A stretch of 64,000 nucleotides of DNA from Eremophila alpestris peregrina. Taxonomy: Eukaryota; Chordata; Aves; Passeriformes; Alaudidae. This document shows, in pieces, positions 49,501-62,390 of this stretch (positions within the stretch are counted from its first letter, which is position 1; every line of letters begins with the position of its first letter). Under the pieces are notes generated by a model. That model was not told the DNA's origin and ran no database searches. It was given only the letters and a program-made list of their open reading frames with translations. The DNA lies in the NCBI GenBank assembly GCA_009792885.1, contig WMCF01000016.1:9037062-9101061 (forward strand). Direction: 5' to 3'. A program made the translations under genes and the position numbers.

Positions 49501-52500
49501 CCATGCCAAGGAGATTGTATTAGCTTCTCTGTTCTCTCAGTGTGGCAGTAAGCACTCTCCTTTTAATTGTAAAAATCCACCTAAATTTGACAGAATTGAA
49601 AGTCTGAAATCACCCCATGGGCACCCTCAGTAAATTCTGTGTGATGCTGTTTTCCCTCCTTGTCAAAGTCTTAAAATTCAAACTCCCACCAGGCTGATCT
49701 GTGCCTCCAGTGAGACATCTGGAACAAGACAAAATTATAAATCTCCCATCAGTAAAAATGAATCTTTTTCCTTAACCTCTTTCTTCTAAAATCACCTACA
49801 ACAACATGTTCTTTAAAAGTGCTCGAAAGGCAGGAACTGAAGTTTTCTACAGACTGATGTTACTAATATGGGATATTTTATATACTTACTGGCAGATCTA
49901 GGCTTTCTGCCCTGTCTCAGTGTAAATATGTGGTAAGGAAGTAGGTTTCATACTTGGAAGGAATTACTTTGAATGGTAATGGCTAAAATGAAATTATTTA
50001 TTAACTAGCAAAATGTTTTAACAATGCATCCCTGAAGAGTAAGAAGACAAAATAATGTGATGTGACATTTCAGCATTCTGGCTCTAGTGGAGTCCTGAGA
50101 TGATAACAAGGTCAGTTATTGGCAAAGTATAAAGGTCTGTATTTTAATTTTGTATTTTTGTAGTCCGGCCAAAGAAGATGTTTCCATGAGTTAGAGATAC
50201 AAACAGAAAACTGAACAGCACTGATTTTAGCTGTAGGCTGAAATTACAGTAATTTTTCAATTACCTTCAACAAATCTGGTGGCCACCAGCTGTTCTCTTA
50301 CTGCAATTGTTAGCTAATAACAAGAAGTGCTTCCCCAGCTTCCTATTCCCTCCTGGATAGGCTGTGCTGGCTCATTTAGCTCAGTTAAAAGGAGTGATCT
50401 GTCTCATTGCAGAATGTGTTGGGAGGGGGTCTCAACAGGACCCTTCTATTCACTTTTTACTCTTTTGCAGGAGCTACTCACACCCACTGTACTCGGGGCA
50501 AAGAAAATAGCACTGTGTACCTCCTCCTAGGGCCTAAGTCCTCAGAAAAAAAGATAAAAATCCATTGCTTTCTTTTAATATGGGTTTATAAAAGGTTTTC
50601 TCTAAATGCACTGTGTTGTGCATTTGAGGCTCACTGGGTCTGACATGCTGGAGTTAGGGTTGTGTCCTTGCTCAGGCTGTGGCAGCCCAGTGCTGAACTC
50701 TTCTCCTCTTCTTGGTTTCACTCAGCTCCTGAGGGTTATTGTAACCTAGTTTTTTTTGTGAGTGATTTCCTTTCCTCTCTGTTCCAATTGCTCTTTTTGC
50801 TTTACAGAGTACAGCCAGAGTAATCATACAAAGCCATGGAAATCAGCAGCACTGTGTAATTCAGGGCTTGATAACTGACTCTGGGGAGGGCACAAGGGAA
50901 GGGGGGTTGTGCTCTTTCCAAAATTGCCACACGATATTTCAATCCCCAAGATGTGTGTCTGTGTTTACTTTTTTACAATCTATTTCAGGAAACACAAACC
51001 AAAAGGAAACTAACTGCCTTTTAAAATAAATGGTCTGTCTTTGCAACCTCTACGCCCCTTCTCCATCTGAGTGTGTTGGAGTGTAGCAGAACAGCCATGA
51101 GATAATGTCTTCTCACACACACTCCTTTTTCCACTGAGAAAATAGGCCTGAGCAGAAAACGAATGCTTTGGGCATTTGTCCAGGATCCTGCAGTGGGTTG
51201 CTCATGCTGTTGCTGTGTCTGTGATGCTTGGAGAGATCAGCATGCATTGCACTGGGGCCAAATGCCAATTAGAGAGTACAAGTGATTACAAACCAGCAGT
51301 TGCTGAGGTATTTTTGGGTGAACATCATTTTCACCAAGGTACCTCTGACTAAACATGAAGTAAGCAGAGGCTCAGTGCTGTCTGAGAGAAGATGTAGCCT
51401 TTTCTCAGCTGGCATGTAACCAAGAGGAAGTATCAGCCTTTTTCACTTAAAGGCTTTGCACATTTCTCTTGAGGTTTTCTCCTCTCCCTTCTCTGCTTGC
51501 TTATATTTTATTTTGCTTAAAATACATTTGCATATCTTCAAAAGTTTTGGGAAATTAGGAATGTTGCAGATACCTCTGGCAGTGAGGAAGGCAGAGTTTT
51601 TCTCTCCATCTAATTCCCTCCCAGCTCTACTGCAACTATATAAGTGGCCAAGGAAATGAAGGTAGTTGGGAGTTTTTTAATCAAAAGGGTGAGTCAGAAC
51701 TCAGAGATGCATGAGATCTGCAGAGTTTTGATGTACCTGCCATTAGAAAATCCTTTGAGAGTCCAGGATGAGCTTTGTAACCAGTCAGAATAAAAAGAAA
51801 GAGACATTTTAGTGAGAAATATGACTGGGTGATCAGGATATTCATGTGAGCAGAGAGATCCCAGCTCAGACCTCTGATGTGCCTGATTTAGATCTGCAAT
51901 TGGAATTGACATCTCAGGTTGTTTTAGGTTATCAACTATGACATGTATAGCTTCTGTATCAATGTAGAAACAACAAAAGAAATTCTGTTTTTGTACGACA
52001 AAGAAATACTTCCCCACTTGGATTCACTGCCAGTGCAACAAGAAAAGCACAGATATATGAATCCAATAACACAGGTCTCTCTTCCTGAAATAATTCTTCT
52101 TCTGCTTTAAGTGAGGGCTCCAAGGGTAAGCATTGTTTTTTCCAATATCTGTTCAGTGATCCCTGCTGGAAAATAAAATAATGTCCAGTTAGTTTACTTT
52201 ACCAGCTCCTGTTGCCATATATTAAGAATACCTGTGATCTTACATCCCAGAGGTATTGGCAAGGTCTTTCTTTAAAAAAATCATCCTCAATTGATAAAAT
52301 AGGAAGAAATAACTCCTTTTTGTTCCTATGATATGTAGCTGAATGGTCATAAAGATGAGACCTTTTCAGAAAGCAAGGGATTTCAGTAGTAATAATATGC
52401 TGTCTGTGTTCTGCCTGTAAAGCAAATGTTGCTTCCCTGAGCTGTTAATTTCTTATGCATTTTCTTTCTTTGAAACTATTGTCATGTTTTCTGATGAACT

Positions 52501-55500
52501 CCCTTTCTGCCCTGGAAAGAGCTATTGCTTACAGTTTTGTCTTCAAGCAATGAGCATAATAATAGATATTAAAATGACTCAAGAAATACAGGTAGAGCAC
52601 CCACATTTCTTTCTGGGAAGAAAATAATAAGAAATATAGGGAGAGGATCAAACAGACTGATTTGAACAACAAAAAGCAATTCTAGCATCCCTCACAGGGA
52701 AATTAAAATGGTTGTGGTGTTTCTGATATATTTCTTTTGGAAAATGGTCAAGAACTGAGCTCTTGTTGAGCAAGTTCAGGCTCTGTCTGTCTGGTTAAGG
52801 TGCTCTCATTTGGCACAGTGGAGCAGGCTGATTTCAGGTTGCCAGCAGCACGGGAGATAGTGATGGTTAAAGCCTCCATGGCAGGTGCACCCTGATTTTG
52901 GGAACCTTAGGGGGTGAAGTAAACCCTGCACAAGCCCTGACCCTTCAATATCCATATTGCTGTGGTTAATACAAATGGGTTAGCTGCAGTGTTGGGCTCA
53001 TGCTCCCAGTCCATAGGGACACACCCAATGGGAAAAAAAGAGCTGGGTCCTGTTCCTACTCCTAGGCATCAGGTGAAGTCCAGCCCAAGGACTGGAGGGT
53101 TCAGCCTTTAAATCCCATCAGAGCTGGACATCTCCAGAGGTGGCTTTGTGTCACAGAAGGAAGTTTGTTCATGCCTGTCCTATTCATACATGGGTCAGAG
53201 CCTGGATATCCTCTGTGTTCCTTTCCTGGGGAGCCATTTCAGGCCTGTGCTGTCTCCCCACCAACCACAGGGAATGTCATTTAGAGCTGTAGTGCCTGGA
53301 GGGAGCCCAGCCTGAGCACTGGGTTGTTGTGTTGGGACCAGTGGCACAACCTCCATTGCTGGCTTTACCCATGGTCTTGGGACCTTAGAGTTTCCCAGCA
53401 CTGGCTTGCCAGAACTCTGCCACGCCCAGAGTATTTTCCAAAAAATCTTTTTTTGGAAATATCTGCTACTTTTAGTGTAGCTTGGAGTAACATGATATTT
53501 TCTTTTTCCAGCAGTTGCACCATGTTTTTTTTTCTCCTGCACATCAGCATCAAATGCTGTTTGCTGAATATTTCACTTGTTCTTATTTGGGCTGAAGGTT
53601 TCTGTTACCACTGGCCCTTAGGGGACCAATTTAGCTGCACTGAACCAGTTTTGGTGTTCAATTCCTTCTTTTCAAAGAGCTGCATTTACACATCAGTTGA
53701 ACCCTTCGTATTCTGGCATCTTCCACACTTCCAGCTCAATGAATGTTTAAAAACGATGTGTCTATCCCCACACACAGAAATGCCTCTGCCTTGGAATGCT
53801 GGGGGGACATGAAAGTCCTGCTGAGAAGCGGGGGAGATTTTGATGTAAATGATGTCCCACAAGGGACACAACCTCATTCCAGCTGAGTGAGGTTTTACGC
53901 ACAGAAATGCAAAATATTCAGCCCATGTATCATTAAAGTGTTGTAGCAAAGCCTCCCCAAGCCAGTGAGTGCCTCCGTCAATTCTGAATTGCTGACCAAG
54001 TCTCCGTTCTCTGCCCCCACCTGTGCTGTGAGATTGGCCTTTATAATTTCAAACACATCCTGCAGCATCCTGTTGTTTGCGAGATTCTTGTCCCTGGTAA
54101 ATCTTGATCCTGCTGGTGTCTTGTGGGTATACTCTGATGGGCATGCTTACAAAATTCACTCTGTTCTCTTCCAGTCTTAGTAAGAGATGCAGGCAGAGGA
54201 AGTAATTCCATAGTCTGTTGTGTTTTTCAGATAAAATACACAGGACTGAAGTTCTTTTGGTGCCCATAGGTTTGCATGTGGATATTGGAAATGCACCAAG
54301 TGTGCATGTTGTTTTAGATTATGACTTTCCTTAATTTAATCAGAGTTGTGATGTTGATATCATGGTGGAGGAGAGAAGGCTTTGTGTCTTATTACAGGGA
54401 ATTTTCAGAAGCATCATTCTGACATCAGCTCATGGGTCTTTCCATGAGGCTGGTGCCCTGCAATCTCACAGAAGCTGTAGAAAAGCCCATCTCACTCTTA
54501 CTTGAATTGTCTTCCCATGCTCAGCTGCCTATTCAGACTTTACAGGATAAAGATACTAAAGCCAAAACAAGCTCCTGCAGAGGATGCCTGAAGGTGGTGT
54601 GTGCTGCACTGAGTGTGTGAATACCTCTATGTTCTGTATATTCCTTCTGGGCCATTAAGTAGGATCCTTACTTCCTGTCAGACTGCAGCATCTGAGTGAT
54701 GGATTGCAGAACCCTGCTTATTGCCTGCCTGTCAGTTTAACTTCTCAAAGCCCTTTTGGAAGCCATGATGCTCTATGAGCAGAATATATAATTATTTAGA
54801 GTTTGTTTTGCTGTAGCTGTTGGCACAATGGAATCCACGTGGTCTTTCACCCTACTTGGCACAACCCTTTCTCCCTGTAGGACGGAGAACGCCTGATGCA
54901 AGGGACTGTGATGCAAATGTTAGTACTTAAGATCTCCATCACAAGCTGCAGTAAGTGTGATGGAGAAGGAAGGTGATTTAATGCTGGTACTGTCTAAATT
55001 GTGTTTTACTAGTTGTCTCCTAGTATTAGTAGTATATGGTAGCCCTGTAGTCTGCACAGGGATATACTGTGTGCAGGGTAATGCACAATTTGAATGAGTC
55101 TATGATCTGTCCTCTGTGTGGCTGACGAGACAGAGCATCCCAGAGAGGCATGTCCGTGGATTTCCCTTCCCATCTCGTGTTGTCCCTGACAGCTCCTGGA
55201 TGCTGCTCCTCAGTTCTGCACAGTCAGGCTCTGCTATTTAGGAATGGCACTGAAGCAGCATTATATATTTGCATATCCCCCCTTTCTTTAGAGCTACAGA
55301 AAGAGTGGGGTGACATGTGCTGAAGGCCTCTGCAATGACCACCTAAAGCCTGGGACAGTTTTCTCTCTCAGGACTCCCACCTGCAAAACATGATCTGAAC
55401 TGGCTCCTTTGGTGGCAAAGGTGTCAAGATGATGCCCAACAGAAGCCCAAGGGGGACATTGGGATACATTTATTTTTTTTGTAGCATATCCTCTCAGCTT

Positions 55501-58500
55501 TGGCAGTCAAGTTATGAAAATGAGGCTTGCCTGCACACTGAGGAGGGTTGGGGGGTCTTTCGCATCTTCCATGCGGTTTGATCCTGTGCAGCTCGTTAAC
55601 ACTCAGTTGCTTTTGTGATTAATTATTTAGTCTTCTCCCTTGGTACTGGGGTATAATAGCACAACCCCCATTTCTGCTGAGATTCACAGTTCTTTACTTT
55701 TCCCTTCAAGCCTTTCACACCACCATGAAGCTCAGAGCAAGGCTGTCCAGGCTGCAGCACTCAAAGAGCCCGGCAGGTCTGGATCTGCTGCTCACCCCTG
55801 GCACTGCTGGGAAAGGACCAGGGCTCAGCCCGTGGGTGCCCATCAGTCCCAGCTCCTGCCCTGCCCAGCTCAGTGGGGAGCAGTGGGACAGCTGCCCCTG
55901 AGGGCTCTGTCCCTCCAGGTATGGCCTCTCACTGCAGTGGGCACTTGTGTGAGAGGAGGGATCTGACAGGGCTGGCATCGACTCCGTGTGCAGCCAGACA
56001 CCAGGATTGCAAATGGAGGCAAACTTGTCAGCAGGGAGACTTTATTTGGGAAGTCAGGCTCGGTAGCCCTCTTCCCTTTCTTTTTTGGATGCCTTTTGAA
56101 CAGCTTTCAGTTCAAGTTTTTGTAATCACCCGAGCGTTGCTTCCTCAGTCTTTTGTTTTTGGGGGTGTTGCTCGTTGCCTTGATTTGCTGTCCCTGGTCA
56201 TTTGTGCAAAGAAGTTTGTCAGGTCTCTGCACGTGGCAGGGGCTTGTGCCCATTATGGGGCAGGTGTGGGGTGACCCTGACACTGCTCTGTGATCACACA
56301 CTGGATGTGTGTGCACAGGTACAGTGGGTGTTGTGTTTGTTACTGGGGCTATGTTTCAAAATGGGTGAGCTGAGAGCTTGCAGCACCTGAACCTCTTCTC
56401 TGGGACATCGAGGCCATGGATCATGTGCAACTGGTGGCCAGAGCAGGGCTAGCAGGAACCCCCCAGCACCTTCTTCCTTCCCCAGCTGTCCTTGGCTGTG
56501 CTTCCTGTGTGAAGCTGCTGGAAAAGGCGAAGCCTGGGGTCTGAATAATTACCAAGGAATTAGCTGTGTTTTCTTTATGACACAGTCTCTCCCCTTCCTC
56601 TGATGTTTGCATCCTTTTCCTTTCATCTTGTGCCTCTGTGGCAAGAGCCTTGCACAGCCATGGGATGTGTGGGAGGCTCAGCCGAGGGGAAGGCAGGCAC
56701 ATCCCAGAGCAGCAGGGGCTGGAGCTGGTGATTGTGTCCCACCCTGCAGATGGAGCTCAGAGGGTGTGAGTCTGTCCTCTGCCCTGCTGCAAACCCCCCG
56801 TCTGCTGCTAGACGAGCCACTGTTCCCTCAGAGCCATAAAACAGTGAAATACCAGCTCCCCTCCCTACCAAAGATGCTGGAAAAGCTTAGGAAACTGATG
56901 AAGCATTAGTCTTGGTTTCTTTATGTTTTATTAGGGCACATAAATTAAATAGAAACTCACAATGATGTGGAAGGAAGCCAGGGAAAGCAATTATTTGTCG
57001 CAAAGACAACATGACTAATGGCTTTGCTACGTGTTAATTGAAAGCATTGGAAATTTTAGCAATGTAACACCTGAAGGCAGCTGGTACACGAGTGTGTAGA
57101 GCAGACTGCAACAATCTGCATCACTCACTCCTGTTTAGGGAGAGCAGTAGTAGCCAGAAGTTGTGAATCAAAGAGCATCTTTAAGACTTGGAGCCAGATG
57201 ATGGAGCCACAAAGCCCCAGACCTCTGAACAGCCCCAGTCCTCTGATGTCCCCCTGTCTCTGTTTTTAAAGCTGAAGCTCCTACTTGCAGACCAATTTAC
57301 TCTTTCCAAATGTCTGTGCTGCAGTTTCCCCATAGGTTATAATTTTGGAATTTGTCATCCCTGACAGATCCATTGGGGATATTTCACTTGACCTCCCAAG
57401 GCTGTACTTTGCTGTAGATCTGGGCAAATCCCTCTTTCTTTGGGGCTGCCTGTGCAGAACTATGGATGCTCCTGCCCTCACCATGACACTTCCACACGCA
57501 GATCCCAGACCTCAAACACCTCTCAGGTGCTGTGACAGGGTGAGAGGTCCTGCAGCAGTGCATCCCCATGGGCTCTGGCTCCCACCTCAGCGTGATGGGG
57601 ACTGTCACTGTGTTGTGCAGTGTCACCCAGGCCCTCCCTGTGCCGGGGCCACGTCCAGCTTGCAGGAAAGACATTTCCAATGGGAGAATCCCTGCGTGTG
57701 CCTCCACCCCCAGTGCCCATTAATAGCACATTAATAGCCTGCTGGGTCAGAGATTCTCAGGGTAACACATAAGCTGGAAAGAATCCAGAGTTGGACTGGC
57801 TGCCCTGGCAATTAGGTCATGGTAAAATTAAAATTCAAGTCCTAAATGTGCATTTCTTTTTCAAATTTAAGCAACTCTTGAAATTACATTGAGTCACACT
57901 GTAAGTGTGGGTACACCAGGTGTAGTTTTTTCACAACAAAACAGCATTTTAAAACCCTGGTATAATTATTGAGCCATATTGATCAAATAATTTATTAATA
58001 ATTACCATTTCAGGATCTGGGTCTTAATAGATAGGCTTCCATTTATTCCACTGCTTAGTCTACTTAGTGCTCATGGAACTATTCATGTTACAGGGAAACT
58101 AATATACATAATAACTTGTGTGATTCAGGCAATGTATAGGAATATATTTCCTTTCTCAGTTTTCAAAAAATTAGCAAAATAGAAGGTAGTTCTGAAGTAA
58201 AAGAGTAGACAAAGGAAGTTAAAATACATATTATATACAATATCTTGGTAAAGTCTCAAAATCATTAAATAATTGAAATGATTTTATTTATATTAGTTTG
58301 GTTTTTAATTGCTTGATTATATTCTGCGGTGCCCTGAGCACCTTGACTTCATAAATAAAAGAATTATGTGGAATCTTCATAATATGAAAATTAATACTTA
58401 ATTGCTTAGAGACATAAACATTTCAGCAGGTTTTCTAAGGCTGGTGATAAGGGTTCATAAACACATTTAATTTTTCCACTCTTAAATATTTCAGGTCAAT

Positions 58501-59480
58501 GGAATACAAGAGGAGATGTTAACAAAACCTGTGCTCTTTTCATAAGAGACTGGAATGTTTGGAGGGCAGCTGTTCTACTGCAGCACTCCAATAACATCTC
58601 CAGATACTGCAGTAGCAATAAAGCATGACAGGATTGTATAATAACTCGATTTATCACATTTTTTAGTAACATGAGGAGGGTATGTCACAGCAGCCATCTA
58701 ACCTATGCGTCCTTCCAGAGCTTTGGACAATTTGGGGCAGTTACTGCAGAGGGACATCATTTATTGTTTTAGTCTCTGAACTCACTAGAACTCCTTTGGA
58801 GGGGTGTGTTTTGCTTCTTGGAAGGAACTGGGAGCAGGATATGCCTGTGTGCCTGTCCCACCTGCCTGCCAAGAGAGATTTGGGGAGGGGGCAAAGATAC
58901 TTTAAACGTGCTCAGTCCAGTTTCCCTCCTGAGCTGATCTGGAGCCCTTACCTGCATCATTTGTGTGTTTTCCCCCTGGCTTTGTGACCTGGGGTTGGGG
59001 CAGGAGGAGAACTCTGGGGTGGCAGTGCCTTTGTGCTGAGTTTACAGTGGGAGCCTGTCTGTGGCCATCGGTGCCCTCTCCAGCCTGGGGTCAGGGCTCC
59101 TGAGAGCTGTTTGACTCTGCTTTGTGCACAGGAGTCACAGATTACCACAACATATCCCCCGGGAGGGGAACTGCTCCAAAGTCCTCAGTGGCCAAAGATT
59201 CATCACAGGATAACGCTGCAGGCAGTCTCTGAATGGACAGCTCCTTGCTGATTAGCACAGTGTAGGGCAGCTGTGGGTTCTCTTCCCCCTGGTGTACATT
59301 TGCACATCTAATGAGCACTTGGGTAGCGGACACGTAAAATTGGGTTGGATGGAGAGATTTCCAAAAGGATGCTACTTGACCCCTGCCTCCCACACATTCC
59401 AGAGCTTCTCGGTAGCCAGGAGGCGTCCCAGAAGAAGATAATTAGGCTCGCGCTATTTCAACTTCCTCTGATCCCTGAGA
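43535..59480 (+). other. GRIP2: GRIP2 intron 1 (first part), no recognised exons
   Basis: This stretch begins with the donor gtacgg and shows no recognisable GRIP2 exon 2, which should encode a DGPYSK-like segment and the RRQSIPEEF motif before the first PDZ domain. The sequence is ordinary, moderately AT-rich, CpG-poor DNA after about 44.3 kb. One splice-bounded open segment at 49250-49303 (18 codons, phase 0) cannot join in frame to the phase-1 leader, so I do not call it an exon. A strongly AT-rich block lies at 57.84-58.66 kb. I see no transposon and no RNA gene. Confidence 0.6.
57840..58660. promoter_or_regulatory. AT-rich block in GRIP2 intron 1, possible regulatory element
   Basis: About 800 bp of markedly AT-rich, repeat-free sequence is flanked by GC-richer DNA on both sides. 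It contains many homeodomain-type cores (ataatttattaataattacc, tgattatatt, ttaattgcttgatt). No open frame longer than 60 codons crosses it. The contrast with its flanks suggests a constrained or distinct element. Function is inference. Confidence 0.2.
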
Positions 59481-59738
59481 AAGAGTTAATTACAGTCTTT
59501 TCCCTCTTGCTCAAAGGTGGCTGGGTATTATTATCAGAGCTGTAATTATTCATGCTAATTGCTTATTTGGAGAGGGAGAGACCATGAGAGAGAGGAGCCC
59601 CAGACTCCCCCTCAGTGATTAGCGGAGCAGCCCAGGTGCACTTTGCGCAGGCTGGTCCGAGGTGGTGCTGGGGCTGGGAGGAGGCTGGGGATGCTGGAGT
59701 GGCTGTGAACGAGCCGTGGAGCAGCCCCGGTCCTGCTG
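59480..59738 (+). promoter_or_regulatory. Candidate alternative promoter inside GRIP2 intron 1
   Basis: An AT-rich block (59525-59570) contains taattattcatgctaatt, which resembles POU/octamer and homeodomain sites. It is followed by a GC-richer stretch (59618-59760) with several CpGs, and then by the candidate first exon. Upstream, 59425-59495 also has isolated CpGs and a gttaattac site. Neighbouring intron DNA lacks this arrangement. No TATA box is placed convincingly. The promoter role is inference from composition and from the exon that follows. Confidence 0.3.
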
Positions 59739-59817
59739 ATGCTGCCACCTCCTCCGGGACTGAGGAAAAGGAGCATGCACTTCTTGCAGACCTTCTTCTG
59801 GTGGAGGGCACTCCGAG
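59739..59817 (+). CDS. Candidate alternative first coding exon of GRIP2
   Basis: In a locally GC-richer stretch an open frame starts at ATG 59739 (26 codons) or ATG 59775 (14 codons, MHFLQTFFWWRALR). It ends at a good donor, CGAG|gtaatt, at 59818. The inner ATG has A at -3; the outer has C at -3, so the inner start is favoured. An in-frame TGA sits at 59706. The exon leaves phase 1 with a terminal G, exactly like the exon at 43480-43534, so both could splice to the same exon 2. GRIP1 and GRIP2 are known to have alternative N-terminal leaders, which makes the context plausible. I do not recognise this peptide. An aromatic FFWW core with flanking Arg is visible. Phase agreement alone has a one-in-three chance. 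Confidence 0.4.
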
Positions 59818-61440
59818 GTAATTGTACTGCTAACTGGAGTCTTCGTTCGTTTTGTGGCTTAATTAACCTTTCATCGTTTGTTTTGTTCTGTTTTAAAGCT
59901 CCCTAGGAGGGAGCAGGGTGGGTTGTGAGATGCATGTCTGAGGTCTGTGTTTAAGCTCTTCTGCAGATCTTGCAGCTGATATTTCAATAACTGAACACAA
60001 CTTCCACGATCCCCTGACTGCCTCTGCGTTCCTGGGTTTGAGCTGGGACGGGGAAAACGAGGTGGCAAGTTTGTCCCCTTCCCCAGTTGTGGGCTTCTAA
60101 TGACAAGGCTGATTGCCTTTGGAGGCTTATTCATGTAACCAGATCCGTGTCTTGCCTGTTAAAAGCAATGGGTTTAAGCCTTATTTGTTGGTGACTAAGG
60201 GTGTCGGAAGTGTGATGGGTCTTGATTAGATGCTTTGAAGGCAGCAGCACAGTAAAATTTAGCATGCTGCAGAAGCTGGGACTTTATGGGAAAACACAGT
60301 TGGGAAGCTGTCTCCTTGGGCACACCTGGAGCAGTCTGGAGATGGTGGTGTGCTATGGGCATGATGGCACACTGGCTTCTGAAACGGCCAAATTGCTGGT
60401 GAGGTGGGTGCTTGTTGGGAGAACTTGAGTCACCCCTGAGGAACAATTATTTTATTTGGCTTTATTTTTTTCTTGGAGCAGCAGGACTTTGTGTTCTGCT
60501 TGACTAAGGGTGCAGACTGCTCCTGGTATCTAATCTCTGCATAAGTCAGTGCAGTGGTGAGTGGTCTGCTGTGGTAGTGGGCTGTTTTCTATTGCTCTTT
60601 CTAAGTCTTTGATTCTTGCTGTTCTTAAGGCTGAGGAAAACAACCTTAAGAACTGCACTTATAGGTGATGTAAACTATGCAGGTTTTTACTAAATAACTG
60701 GTAGTAGTTGCTCCTGCTGAATACCTTTTATAAAGGTGTCTGTCCTCCTTTTGGACAGCAGCCATCCGCTGTGCTGAAAGCCAAACCCACTGCTCTGCCT
60801 TCTAGAGATCTAAAATTATGATCCATATGCTTTAACTTCCTAACTGGCCATAATTATGTTTTAATGTACTGAATAATCTTTTCATCTGGATGTTCTACTA
60901 CTTACTTAAATTTCACAGGCTTTCCATCCTCTTCCTGCCAGAAGAATTGGCTGGGGACTGGCAGCAGGGACTGCAGTCATCCCCATCCTCTGGGGTGGGA
61001 GGCAGGGACAGGGCTAGGGAGATGTTTCCTTGTGAGTATCAGAGAAGCTTGGATTGACAAGGAGATCAGAGGCTTGGGTCACTGTTCTAACAGGTATTGT
61101 ATTGCTGAGCCTCAGCTGAGTTTATTTGTAGTTTTCTAAGCCTTTTGTATGCTTTTTATTAAGAAAACTGTTCACCTTCAAGAAGCCACAGAATCCAAAT
61201 ATGTAGCAGTGATATACAGTAAAAATCGCATTTAGTAACCCAGTTCATCCAAATCTGGATACCCTAAAGACAGCAAACTTTTTACTTCTTTCAAAATCTG
61301 TAGGAATTAAGAGTCTTTTTACTTCCTAAGGCATTTGACCAAAGTGCACTGATATATTTTTTTTTCTTCTCCCCATATTTTCTGACAATTACAACTTCAT
61401 CCTTTAAGTCTTTGTTCCCAAGCTATGTGTATGAGCACAT

Positions 61441-61487
61441 TATCCAGCTAATTACTACATTCTCCTTTCTGTTATCCAGCTAATTAC
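61441..61487. repeat. 15-bp direct repeat, 32-bp spacing
   Basis: tatccagctaattac occurs at 61441-61455 and 61473-61487, exact in both places. Confidence 0.8.
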
Positions 61488-61799
61488 AACTTACTACTTT
61501 CGTATGGACCTTAAATCTCCCAAACACCTCCTAAATAACACTGTTCAAGATCAATATACCTTTGTGTGCTTTCATAGCAAACCTCCCATGCCCTGCCAGC
61601 ATTGCTTGCTGCCTCTGTGTCTCTGGTTTATTCTCTGTGGTGGAGTTGGCAGGGCTGTGTCACTCTGTAGTTCAATTCCATGTACAAATTTCCTGGGCAG
61701 GTCAGAATTCTTCAGGGTTTTAGACTTGATCTTTGCGTTACAGGGGTTAAAGTGTGGTGTACTGCTGCCCTCCAGGAGAGCCATACTCCACAAGAATGT

Positions 61800-61852
61800 A
61801 CTCTGGAGGATACCAAGGATCCAGAGGAGTGCACTCTGTAGGATACCAAAGC
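61800..61852. repeat. Two-copy tandem repeat, 33-bp period
   Basis: actctggaggataccaagg at 61800 recurs as actctgtaggataccaaag at 61833. A weaker related segment precedes it near 61784. The period is a multiple of three, which keeps open frames alive across it on several strands and explains the overlapping open frames there without implying a gene. Confidence 0.7.
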
Positions 61853-62300
61853 CTGTGGGAGACTGTGATCGCCCTTATGAGGAATACACGTCCCTCCATG
61901 GAGCACCCACGTGTGGCACACGGTGTGTGCATGGCTCTCCTTGAGGTCCCTGATTGTGGCCCCCTGCAGGAACAGAATTTGCTTTGAAAATCTCTACAGT
62001 TCTTATCCTTTTCAAGTCATAAAGGGATTCCTTGATGGATTTTTGTGTCCCCTATTTCTACTTGGATATCAGAGTTAGAGTATGTGGGTAAGGAGAATCC
62101 TTAAATATTATTGGAATTTTCCATTAGGCTGTTGTGAGTAGGGAAACAAAAATCCTGCAAGATACTGTGATCATGATGTCTCTGCTGGCTTGTGTTAAGC
62201 TATTGCATCACTGTGATTTTCATTCCTGTCCCCCAGGAGGGGAAGGGACACAGCTACCAAAAGCAACTTGTCTGCTCAGTGCTTGGTTTTGGGAGCTGGA

Positions 62301-62312
62301 GTGTGTGTGTGT
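62301..62312. repeat. Short (GT)n tract
   Basis: Six GT units. Confidence 0.8.
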
Positions 62313-62367
62313 TCAGGGGCTGAAGGGTGACCCACAGGAATCCTGGCAATGTTAACCACTCTTTTAG

Positions 62368-62390
62368 TAATAATAATAATGATAATAAAT
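62368..62390. repeat. (TAA)n microsatellite, interrupted
   Basis: Repeated TAA units with one G interruption (taataatgataataa). Confidence 0.85.

Noticed and set aside
53195..53812. 115- and 162-codon frames on opposite strands
   Set aside because: Partly overlapping antisense frames with no motifs. The hydrophobic-looking plus-strand product reflects T-rich sequence.
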